Positions 6,557-12,630 of a stretch of DNA of 13,687 nt are shown here, in pieces (the stretch's first letter is position 1; each line of letters opens with the position of its first letter). This DNA is from CAYJXJ01 sp964374095 (GTDB taxonomy: Bacteria; Elusimicrobiota; Elusimicrobia; UBA1565; UBA9628), in assembly GCA_964374095.1 (NCBI GenBank), contig CAYJXJ010000127.1, forward strand, positions 1-13,687, given 5' to 3'. The notes under the pieces are model-generated. The model ran no database searches. It was given only the letters and a program-made list of their open reading frames with translations, and was not told the DNA's origin. A program made the translations under genes and the position numbers.

Positions 6557-7752
6557 AGGCTTAGCGCCCTCTCGACGGTTTCGGTCAGCCGGAAAGCCCC
6601 GCGGCGGCGGAGCTCCCGGAAGAAGGCGTCGGAGTCGAGCATGCCCTCGGGCCCCCCGACGCCGCCCGGGGACTGCGTCGAACCCGCCAGCGCGAGCAGG
6701 GAGGCGATGGACCCGGTGTAGCCCACGCCCAAGGCCCCGGCGGAGAGCGGCGGCTGGGGCCGCATGACGCAGTCCCAAGTCTTGGCCAAGGGCGAGCCGC
6801 CCCGCCTTCCGGCGACGCGCACGCGGAGCACTTCGAAGTCGGCCGGCGTCCCCGCGGCCTGGACCGCGTTTTGGCGGGCCAAGGCGCTCAGGAAATCTTT
6901 CGCGGTCACCGAGCCGCCGTTGACCCGGACATCCCTGTCCTTGGAGAGGCCGAGCTCGACGAGCGAGCGCAGGTGGCGGCGCACGGCTTCGGGGTAGTAG
7001 ATCTTGAAGGCGAGGTCGCGCAGGCCCTTGTCCTTGAGGAAGGCCGGCAGGGTCGCGGCCTCGCTGTGGATGACCGCGCCCAGGCTCACCCGGCCGATGG
7101 GTTCGGGGAAATCCATCAGCTCGCCCTGGCTGTGGGGCGGCACTTCCACGATGCGGCCGTTCTTTAAGAGGAGCGCGGGCTGGACGTATTCCGCCAGCAT
7201 GGTCCGGATCGAGAAGGGCGGCACGAAGGGTTCGGCCTCGAGAGACGGGTCGTGGCAGGCGTCGTAGATCATGACGGAGCGGACCGACTCGAAGCCCTCC
7301 GCCATGCGCGCCGTCATCATGTTCGTGATGCCCGGGGTGGAGCCGCAACCGAGCAGGCCGAGGAGGCCGGCCTTCTCGAATTCGCGTCCCAGACGCAGCT
7401 GCCGAAGCGTCATGCGGTAGAGGCCTCCGAGGTCGACGTAGTGCGCCTTGAGGCCGAGAGCCAAGCCCATGCCCTGAAGGTTGAACTCGTACCAGGAGCA
7501 ATTCAGCACGCATTGAGAGCCCTTGAGGGCTCTCAATGTGGCCGTTTTGTCGTTGAGGTCGAGCTTTTGTACTTTGATTTTCTTTCTGTTCCTGATCCGC
7601 GAGAGCACCTGCGGCGCCCGTGCCGTTGAAATGTCCACGGCATCGATCCGTCCGACCCGCGGGTCCTTGGCCAGGTCATGGAGCGCGGCCTCGGCCATGA
7701 GGCCCAAGCCCCCGAGCACCGAGACGCGCCAAGGTCCGGGAGCGGGCGTCAC
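6553..7752 (-). CDS. Lysine dehydrogenase / saccharopine dehydrogenase-like
   Basis: A 399-residue NAD(P)-dependent oxidoreductase. The N-terminus VSVLGGLGLMAEAALHDLAKD (residues 11-31) is a Rossmann GxGxM nucleotide fold, with a D40 that would favour NAD. NCSWYEFN (84-91), YVDLGGLY (105-112) and GCGSTPGITNMM (135-146) follow in the order seen in the saccharopine dehydrogenase superfamily. They resemble, from memory, Geobacillus L-lysine 6-dehydrogenase, including the later PALLLKNGR...EVP segment. Family members oxidise the epsilon-amino group of lysine or reduce related imines, so lysine, saccharopine or carboxynorspermidine are possible substrates. Its GTG start overlaps the gabT stop as GTGA (7749-7752). 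A long hairpin-forming repeat lies inside the gene at 7511-7538. The superfamily call is firm; the substrate is inferred. Confidence 0.75.
   Translation of the reverse strand: MTPAPGPWRVSVLGGLGLMAEAALHDLAKDPRVGRIDAVDISTARAPQVLSRIRNRKKIKVQKLDLNDKTATLRALKGSQCVLNCSWYEFNLQGMGLALGLKAHYVDLGGLYRMTLRQLRLGREFEKAGLLGLLGCGSTPGITNMMTARMAEGFESVRSVMIYDACHDPSLEAEPFVPPFSIRTMLAEYVQPALLLKNGRIVEVPPHSQGELMDFPEPIGRVSLGAVIHSEAATLPAFLKDKGLRDLAFKIYYPEAVRRHLRSLVELGLSKDRDVRVNGGSVTAKDFLSALARQNAVQAAGTPADFEVLRVRVAGRRGGSPLAKTWDCVMRPQPPLSAGALGVGYTGSIASLLALAGSTQSPGGVGGPEGMLDSDAFFRELRRRGAFRLTETVERALSL
7511..7538. repeat. 13-bp perfect inverted repeat inside a CDS
   Basis: CATTGAGAGCCCT (7511-7523) and AGGGCTCTCAATG (7526-7538) are exact reverse complements separated by two bases, so the transcript can form a very stable hairpin. 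It lies in the Rossmann part of the LysDH-like gene, coding for TLRALKGSQC on the - strand. The adjoining stretch (about 7540-7605) is less GC-rich than the rest of the gene. Confidence 0.85.
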
Positions 7753-9143
7753 GGGTGATACTCCGTGAGGACGGTCTCGAGTATGTCGAGCCCGCGCTCG
7801 AGGTCGCTGTCCGGGATGGTGAGGGGCATCAACGTCCGGATCACATTGTCGGCCGGCCCGGCCTTCAGGACGATGAGCCCCCGCGCGACGCAGGCCGCGA
7901 CGATTTTCTTCACGTCGGCGGCCGGCAGCGGGGCCTTGGTCCGGCGGTCGGCCACGAGCTCGACGGCGCGCATGGCCCCGACGCCGCGCGCGTCGCCGAC
8001 GATGGGAATGCGTTCGGCCAGGGCCTTGAAGCGGCGCTCCACGACCGCCCCGAGCCTCCGGGAGCGTTCGACGAGCTTTTCCTGCCGGAAGACCTCGAAG
8101 ACCGCCGCGGCCGCGGCGCAGGCCAGGGGATTGCCCCCGTAGGTGCCGCCGACCGAGCCCGGAGCCGCGGCGTCCAAGATGTCCGCCCGGCCCACCACGC
8201 CCGAGAGCGGCAGGCCGGCGCCCAAGGATTTTCCGACCACCATGAGGTCGGGATTGACCCCTTCGTTCTGGCAGGCGAACATCTCCCCGGTGCGACCGAA
8301 GCCGGTTTGGACTTCATCGATGATGAGCACAATGCCATGACGGTCGCACAGTTGCCGTAGTCCCGGTAGGAAGCCCGAAGTTGGAACCACGAAGCCCCCC
8401 TCCCCTTGCACCGGCTCCAGGATGACGGCCGCGACGTCTTCCGGCGCGATATCGGTTATAAAAAGCCGTTCCAGTTCTGACAAACAGTATTGGGTCAGCA
8501 ATTCCACGGGGACGCCAACAGGCGGCCGGTAGGGATACGGATACCGGCCGCGGTAGACTTCGGCGGGGCCTGGCCCGAATCCCTGCCGAAGGGGTTTGTA
8601 CTTTCCGCCCAAGGTCAGGCAGAGCAGGGTGCGGCCGTGGAAGGCGTTGTCGAAGCTGATCACGGCCCGCCGCTTGGTGAAGCCGCGGGCGAACTTGACC
8701 GCGTTCTCGATGGCCTCGGACCCGGAGTTGAAGAGCAAAGCCTTCTTCTTCCCGGGGCCCGGCGCGGCCTTGATGAGCTCGCGGCAGACCTGCAGGTAGC
8801 CCGGGTAGGCGGCGACGTGGAAACTCGTGTGCAGGAGCTTTCCGGCCTGTTCCCGGACGGCCGCCACGATCCGCGGGTGGCAGTGGCCGACGTTGATGGT
8901 TCCGATGCCGCCCGCGAAATCGATGTAGGATTTGCCGTCCACGTCCCAGATGGTGGCGTTGGAGGCCTTGTCGATGACGACCGAGGTGTAGGTTCCGGAG
9001 CCGGCGGAAACCAGGTCGCAGCGCTCGGCCCACAAGGCCGCGGCGCGGGAGGGCGATTTTGCGGCGGGGGTCGGAATGGGACGGCTATGGGTGGGCTTGG
9101 AGGGCTTGGAACGGGACCGTTTGGGCGGGGCTGTGGCTTTCAT
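7749..9143 (-). CDS. gabT: 4-aminobutyrate aminotransferase family (GabT-like)
   Basis: A class III PLP aminotransferase of 464 residues. GGIGTINVGHCHP (78-90), FNSGSEAIENAVK (138-150), NAFHGRTLL, ILEPVQGEGGF (241-251), IIDEVQTGFGRTG (D276) and VVGKSLGAGLPLSGV (K305, PLP lysine) are the GabT signatures. It would convert GABA and 2-oxoglutarate to succinate semialdehyde and glutamate. 5-Aminovalerate or another omega-amino acid is possible given the lysine-type neighbour. Residues 1-31 form a basic, Pro-rich extension (KPSKPTHSRPIPTP) not usual for GabT, and M1 has no Shine-Dalgarno. The sequence before it is AT-rich and contains a start-stop pair ATGTAA 12 bases upstream. A TTGACA/TATAGT promoter at 9234-9263 and a leader hairpin precede it. 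The stop overlaps the next gene as GTGA. Confidence 0.88.
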   Translation of the reverse strand: MKATAPPKRSRSKPSKPTHSRPIPTPAAKSPSRAAALWAERCDLVSAGSGTYTSVVIDKASNATIWDVDGKSYIDFAGGIGTINVGHCHPRIVAAVREQAGKLLHTSFHVAAYPGYLQVCRELIKAAPGPGKKKALLFNSGSEAIENAVKFARGFTKRRAVISFDNAFHGRTLLCLTLGGKYKPLRQGFGPGPAEVYRGRYPYPYRPPVGVPVELLTQYCLSELERLFITDIAPEDVAAVILEPVQGEGGFVVPTSGFLPGLRQLCDRHGIVLIIDEVQTGFGRTGEMFACQNEGVNPDLMVVGKSLGAGLPLSGVVGRADILDAAAPGSVGGTYGGNPLACAAAAAVFEVFRQEKLVERSRRLGAVVERRFKALAERIPIVGDARGVGAMRAVELVADRRTKAPLPAADVKKIVAACVARGLIVLKAGPADNVIRTLMPLTIPDSDLERGLDILETVLTEYHP

Positions 9144-9189
9144 TTTAGTTTATTTTTACATCTTAATTTTGACCCGGCAGGAGCCCGGC

Positions 9190-9220
9190 GCCTGCGCTTC
9201 CACTAATTGGAGGCGCAGGC
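9190..9220. promoter_or_regulatory. Hairpin in the gabT leader
   Basis: An 8-base stem, GCCTGCGC (9190-9197) against GCGCAGGC (9213-9220), is extended after one mismatch by three more pairs around a 7-base AT-rich loop. It lies downstream of the predicted gabT promoter and about 45 bases before the gabT start, so it would be in the 5' untranslated leader. No run of T follows at once on the - strand, so a plain intrinsic terminator for rocD is not well supported. It could still act as an attenuator or mRNA stabiliser. Confidence 0.4.
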
Positions 9221-9233
9221 CGCCAGGAAAGGC

Positions 9234-9263
9234 ACTATAACAGTTTGCCGGCACCGCTGTCAA
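9234..9263 (-). promoter_or_regulatory. Predicted promoter for gabT
   Basis: On the - strand, TTGACA (9263-9258) and TATAGT (9239-9234) are 18 bases apart: a perfect -35 and a 5/6 match -10. Transcription would begin near 9227, giving a leader of about 84 bases that includes the hairpin at 9190-9220. This separates rocD from gabT as transcription units, although read-through from rocD remains possible. Confidence 0.55.
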
Positions 9264-9341
9264 ACCGCGGTCAGGGACGGAGTGCCCGGATCGCCTGCGC
9301 CGCCTCGAATCAGGAGGACTCCCAGCGCGCCGAGTTGGAGG

Positions 9342-10556
9342 CTAAACAGCGGTCGGCGGAAGTTCTCCGAGCGCGTCGGCGAGGATCGCGAAGGCCGCAT
9401 CGAGTTGGGCCTGGGTGATGATGAGCGGGGGCGCCAGGCGCACGGTGGTCTCGTGGGTTTCTTTGGCCAGGAGGCCGCGCCTTAGAAGAGCTTCGCACAG
9501 CGGCCGCGCCGGCGACCGTAGTTCCATTCCGATCAGCAGGCCGCGCCCGCGAATTTCCTTGATGACCGGGTGGCGCAAGGAGCCCAGACGCTTGAGGAAT
9601 GCCTCTCCGAGCCGGGCGGCGCGGTCGGCCAGCCGCTCCCGGGCGATCACCTCCAGCGCGGCCAGCCCGATGGCGCAGGCCAAGGGGTTGGCCCCGAAGG
9701 TGCTGCCGTGCGTTCCGGGTGTGAAGAGATCGAGGACCTCGGCTTTTCCCGCGACGGCCGAAACCGGGTAGAGTCCTCCGGAGAGAGCCTTGCCCAGGAC
9801 GGCCAGATCCGGCTGGACTTGCTCGTGATCCGCGGCGAACATGCGGCCGGTCCGCCCCCAGCCGGTCTGGATTTCATCGAGGCAAAGCAGGACGCCGCGC
9901 CGCCGGCAAATGTCCCGAATCTCGCGCAGATAGCCGGGCGGCGGAATATGGATGCCGGCTTCCCCTTGGATCGGTTCGACCAGGAAGCCGCAGGTGTCGG
10001 GGGTCATCGCCGCCTCGAGGTCCGAGGCGGAGCCGAAAGGGATGCTGACAAAGCCCGGGGTGGCCGGCCCGAAGCCATCGCGCGATTTCGGTTCGGACGA
10101 GAAGCCCACGATCGTCGTGGTCCGGCCATGGAAGTTCCCGTCGCAGACGATGATCTTGGCGCGATCCGCCGGGATTCCCTTGCTCTTGTAGCCCCACAGG
10201 CGCATGGCCTTGATCGCGGTTTCAACGGCTTCGGCTCCTGAATTCATCATGATGGCTTTGGGTTGGCCCGTCAGGGCGCAGAGCTTCTTGAGAAACGGCG
10301 CCATGAGGTCATGATGAAAGGCGCGGGATACCAAGGTCAGCCGCGAGAGTTGGGCTCTCGCGGCGGCGACGATCTTGGGGTGGTTATGGCCTTGGTTGAG
10401 GGCCGAATAGGCGCTTAGAAAATCCAGGTAGCGACGGCCTTCGACGTCCCAAACGTAGGCGCCGCGACCGCGCGTGAGGACCACGGGGAGGGGCTGGTAG
10501 TTGTGGACCCCGTACCGGAGCTCTTCCTTGATGAAACGGCGAGCGGGAAGGACCAT
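9342..10556 (-). CDS. rocD: Ornithine aminotransferase (RocD-like)
   Basis: A class III PLP aminotransferase of 404 residues, the normal length for ornithine--oxo-acid transaminase. The N-terminal YGVHNYQPLPVVLTRGRGAY pattern (15-34) followed by LDFLSAYSALNQGHNHP (44-60) is diagnostic for RocD rather than GabT or ArgD. MNSGAEAVETAIK, NFHGRTT, VEPIQGEAGI, LDEIQTGWGRTG (D227) and VLGKALSGGLYPVSA (K256) complete the active site. It converts L-ornithine and 2-oxoglutarate to glutamate-5-semialdehyde and glutamate, feeding proline or glutamate. AGAGGGA about 10 bases upstream of the ATG is a good ribosome binding site. Only 19 bases separate its start from the assigned start of the divergent CoA-transferase gene, so its promoter must lie within that gene. 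Confidence 0.9.
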   Translation of the reverse strand: MVLPARRFIKEELRYGVHNYQPLPVVLTRGRGAYVWDVEGRRYLDFLSAYSALNQGHNHPKIVAAARAQLSRLTLVSRAFHHDLMAPFLKKLCALTGQPKAIMMNSGAEAVETAIKAMRLWGYKSKGIPADRAKIIVCDGNFHGRTTTIVGFSSEPKSRDGFGPATPGFVSIPFGSASDLEAAMTPDTCGFLVEPIQGEAGIHIPPPGYLREIRDICRRRGVLLCLDEIQTGWGRTGRMFAADHEQVQPDLAVLGKALSGGLYPVSAVAGKAEVLDLFTPGTHGSTFGANPLACAIGLAALEVIARERLADRAARLGEAFLKRLGSLRHPVIKEIRGRGLLIGMELRSPARPLCEALLRRGLLAKETHETTVRLAPPLIITQAQLDAAFAILADALGELPPTAV

Positions 10557-10575
10557 TTACTATGATTCCCTCTTA

Positions 10576-11601
10576 ATGGGCCAACGACATGCAAAACGGC
10601 TTCCCGGCCGGCCCCTTTGCGGCGTGGCGGTACGGCATGCGGGTTTCGGGGCCGTCCGGGTGCTGGATTTTAGCAAACTCCTCCCCGGACCCTACGCCAG
10701 CCAGGTCCTCTCCGACCTCGGGATGAAGGTGACCCGCGTCGAACTGCCCCATTTTCAGGACATGATGCGCGCGATTCCCCCCCTCATCGACGGCGTGGGC
10801 TGCGCCTACTGGATGGTCAACCAGGGCAAGCGCCTCCTCCTTCTCGACTTCCGCAAGCCCGCGGGCATGAAGCGGCTGGAGGGCCTCATCCGCAAGGCCG
10901 ACGTTCTCTTGGAAGGCTTCCGTCCCGGGACGATGGAAAAGCTCGGCCTGGGCTACGACCGCCTGCGCAGCTTGAATCCGCGGCTGATCTACTGCTCCCT
11001 CGTGGGTTTCGACCCGGCCGGGCCCCTGGCCCGCAAGGCCGGGCACGACCTCAACTTCCTCGCGGCCAGCGGCCTGCTGGGCTTGGGAAACAATAGAGGC
11101 GAGGTCACCTTTCCCGCCGCCCAGCTCGCCGACACCGCGGGGTCGGTGGGCGCGGTGATCGGGATACTGGCGGCCCTCGTGGAACGGCACAAGACCCGCA
11201 AGGGGCGGCGCGTCGTCGTCCCGATCACGACCGCCCTGCGCTCGCTGTTGGTGATTCCGCTGGGGCACATGAAGGCTTCGGGCCGGGAGCCCGCGCGGGG
11301 CACGATGTGGTGGTCGGGCGCGCATCCTTTCTACAACCTCTACCGCACCCAGGACGGCGGCTGGCTCACCGTGGCCGGGCTGGAGAAGGTCTTTACCTAC
11401 GCGCTCTTGGAGGCGTTGGGCCTCGCCCATCTGAAGGATATTGCGGCGGAGCCTGAGAAAAACGCCGCCGTCCTGCGAGACACCCTGGAGCGAACCTTCC
11501 TATCGGCGACACTCCCGGAATGGGAGCGTCGCCTAGGGGACAAAGACGTGTGCGTGATGCCGGTCCTATCGCTCGCCGAGGCCGAGGTGCGGCGCCTGTA
11601 A
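10576..11601 (+). CDS. Class III CoA-transferase / AMACR-like, short C-terminus
   Basis: A CaiB/BaiF-family protein of 341 residues. VRVLDFSKLLPGPYASQVLSDLGMKVTRVE (27-56) is the family N-terminal signature. NQGKRLLLLDF (82-92), LLEGFRPGTMEKLGLGY and YCSLVGF follow. AGHDLNF (H157) and D186 in QLADTAG sit where alpha-methylacyl-CoA racemases have their catalytic His and Asp, so racemase activity on an acyl-CoA is likelier than oxalate-type CoA transfer. The first residues up to VRVLDF are long and basic for the family and no Shine-Dalgarno precedes ATG 10576; GTG 10624 is an alternative. The protein ends just after CVMPVLSLAEAE, where relatives normally go on for some 30-40 residues, so it may be truncated or frameshifted near 11600. 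Its substrate and link to the amino-acid genes are unknown. Confidence 0.8.
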   Translation: MGQRHAKRLPGRPLCGVAVRHAGFGAVRVLDFSKLLPGPYASQVLSDLGMKVTRVELPHFQDMMRAIPPLIDGVGCAYWMVNQGKRLLLLDFRKPAGMKRLEGLIRKADVLLEGFRPGTMEKLGLGYDRLRSLNPRLIYCSLVGFDPAGPLARKAGHDLNFLAASGLLGLGNNRGEVTFPAAQLADTAGSVGAVIGILAALVERHKTRKGRRVVVPITTALRSLLVIPLGHMKASGREPARGTMWWSGAHPFYNLYRTQDGGWLTVAGLEKVFTYALLEALGLAHLKDIAAEPEKNAAVLRDTLERTFLSATLPEWERRLGDKDVCVMPVLSLAEAEVRRL

Positions 11602-11711
11602 CGCCGGACGGGAGCCGGGGCCGGGGCTAAAGCCGAGTTCCAAGCCCAAGGAGCCCGACAGCTTCGCCGATTCAACCGGGAAATGTTCGCCTGGAACGGC
11701 GCGTTTCCGTT

Positions 11712-11822
11712 TCACTTGTAAAGATCACGCCTGTGGCCCAAATCAACAATGACGACGAGTAGCTGTCTGTGTTGGACTGCGTAATGGTTAGGGCACCCTT
11801 GTACCGCCCTTGCCGGCTTCAT
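11712..11822 (-). pseudogene. C-terminal remnant of a RelE-type toxin
   Basis: A 36-codon frame opens at ATG 11822 and ends at TGA 11712. Its last 21 residues include HRQLLVVIVDLGHRRD and a final LYK, the characteristic last beta strand and C-terminus of RelE/ParE-superfamily toxins (the GHRRDVYR ending). The N-terminal 80% of such a toxin is absent: the first 15 residues do not resemble the family, and two bases further upstream on the same strand the intact RelE-like toxin ends. I read it as debris of a second, older TA module. It is too short for an active toxin. Confidence 0.6.
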
Positions 11823-11824
11823 TC

Positions 11825-12109
11825 TCAACTCCAAACTCCGGACAGTACTCGCTCCAATTCCTTTCTTGGAATAATCCTAAGAACGAACAGTCCGCCCGAA
11901 GTGAGGCGAAAGATCGTGCGGTAGTCCCCGGTACGAAGCCGCCGCAGGTTTTGGACACCCTTAAGTTTCTTAACCTTTGGTGGTGCCGGCAAGTACCGGC
12001 TTGCCGAAAGGGACTCTATGTCGGATAGAATGGCCTCTTGAATGCGTCGGGGAAGCGCCTTCAGATCTCTGCGAGACCGGGGCGAGAAGAATACGCCTCG
12101 GCTAGGCAT
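11825..12109 (-). CDS. RelE/ParE-superfamily toxin
   Basis: A 94-residue basic protein with the RelE/ParE fold pattern. An N-terminal strand GVFFSPRSRRDLKALP leads into a helix rich in Lys/Arg (residues about 10-35), then VKKLKG (46-51), LRRLRTGDYRTIFRLTSGGLFVLRIIPRKELER (54-87). The RTGDYR and VLRI-R elements are the core strands that carry catalytic Arg residues in ribosome-dependent mRNA interferases of this family. Length is typical (85-100). The ATG at 12109 lies within the end of the antitoxin gene (8-base overlap), the normal antitoxin-first order. Whether it cuts mRNA (RelE) or poisons gyrase (ParE) cannot be told here. Confidence 0.85.
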   Translation of the reverse strand: MPSRGVFFSPRSRRDLKALPRRIQEAILSDIESLSASRYLPAPPKVKKLKGVQNLRRLRTGDYRTIFRLTSGGLFVLRIIPRKELERVLSGVWS

Positions 12110-12368
12110 CCCGTAGGCCCAGTTCCCTTCGGACGTCGGCTAGGCTGCGCCAACCTTTCCGGCGACCCTCCCGTTCGGCCGACTTGAGGCCCTTTATGAA
12201 CGACGGGCTGCTAAGAACGATGTCCTCGATCTCGTCCTCGGAGAGCGGTAAGAGCAGTGCCCTGGGCTTGCCACGCTTGGTAACAACGATTTTTGCCCCA
12301 TGTTCGACCTGGGAGATAGCCTGGGGGGTGCGGGCATGGAGTTCGTGAATGTTGATAAACTTTAGCAT
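12102..12368 (-). CDS. Phd/YefM-type antitoxin
   Basis: An 88-residue antitoxin. The N-terminal domain MLKFINIHELHARTPQAISQVEHGAKIVVTKRGKPRALLLPLSEDE is the Phd/YefM DNA-binding and dimerisation fold, with the hallmark VTKRGKPRA segment (about 29-37). The charged C-terminal half (about 45-88) would be the disordered toxin-neutralising tail. The frame is open upstream to 12587, but ATG 12368 has AGGGAG about 6 bases upstream and lies about 27 bases downstream of the expected transcription start, so the upstream start is rejected. The gene overlaps the toxin start by 8 bases. A TTGACG/TATACT promoter and a possible dyad lie directly upstream. Confidence 0.87.
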   Translation of the reverse strand: MLKFINIHELHARTPQAISQVEHGAKIVVTKRGKPRALLLPLSEDEIEDIVLSSPSFIKGLKSAEREGRRKGWRSLADVRRELGLRDA

Positions 12369-12378
12369 GGCATCTCCC

Positions 12379-12430
12379 TGTGTCTGAATCGTGTCACAAA
12401 TAGTATAACCCGCGCAGCTCCGCCCGTCAA
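12379..12430 (-). promoter_or_regulatory. Promoter and possible operator of the Phd/RelE module
   Basis: On the - strand, TTGACG (12430-12425) and TATACT (12407-12402) are 17 bases apart, the same hexamers and spacing as the PIN TA promoter at the far end of the window. Transcription would begin near 12395. TGTGTC (12379-12384) and GTCACA (12393-12398) form an imperfect dyad across that start, a plausible site for Phd autorepression. The promoter call is firm; the operator is weak. Confidence 0.7.
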
Positions 12431-12478
12431 GGGCATTGTTGGGAGGGCGGTGGCGTCCGGGAGTGGCGGCCCGCAGAC

Positions 12479-12512
12479 CGTGCTCGACTGCGTCCGGACG
12501 CAGTCGAGCACG
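12479..12512. repeat. Perfect 34-bp palindrome
   Basis: CGTGCTCGACTGCGTCC (12479-12495) is followed with no spacer by its exact reverse complement GGACGCAGTCGAGCACG (12496-12512). It lies between the Phd promoter and the IS630 transposase. There is no T-run on either side, so it does not look like an intrinsic terminator. It could be a cruciform, a dimer-protein binding site or a junction product of mobile-element movement. Confidence 0.9.
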
Positions 12513-12594
12513 CGGAGCTGCCTTCTGGTGGGCTGCGATCTTCTTCACGTTGAACGCCGCACAAACTACGCTAGTGTAGTGTCTCATAAATAGC

Positions 12595-12624
12595 TTGACA
12601 ATAGGCTCCGACGGAAGCTATGCT
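12595..12624 (+). promoter_or_regulatory. Promoter of the IS630 transposase
   Basis: A perfect TTGACA (12595-12600) and TATGCT (12619-12624) are separated by 18 bases. The expected transcription start, about 7 bases after the -10, falls on or next to the ATG at 12631, so the mRNA would have little or no leader. Confidence 0.55.
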
Positions 12625-12630
12625 TTTCAC

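Noticed and set aside
4286..6558. Two long + strand ORFs (4286-5653, 455 aa; 5104-6558, 484 aa)
   Set aside because: They lie antisense to patD and patA, whose full domain signatures and catalytic residues are intact; their translations are low-complexity by-products of high-GC codon use.
7749..9206. + strand ORFs opposite gabT (for example 8490-9206)
   Set aside because: Antisense shadows of a complete aminotransferase; Gly/Val/Asp-rich with no family resemblance.
9190..9220. Hairpin as intrinsic terminator of rocD
   Set aside because: No T-run directly follows on the - strand, and it falls downstream of a good gabT promoter, so a leader element is the better reading.
12369..12587. Upstream 73-codon extension of the Phd antitoxin
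   Set aside because: It spans the promoter and the 34-bp palindrome, and Phd proteins begin at the MLKFINIHEL segment with a good ribosome binding site before it.
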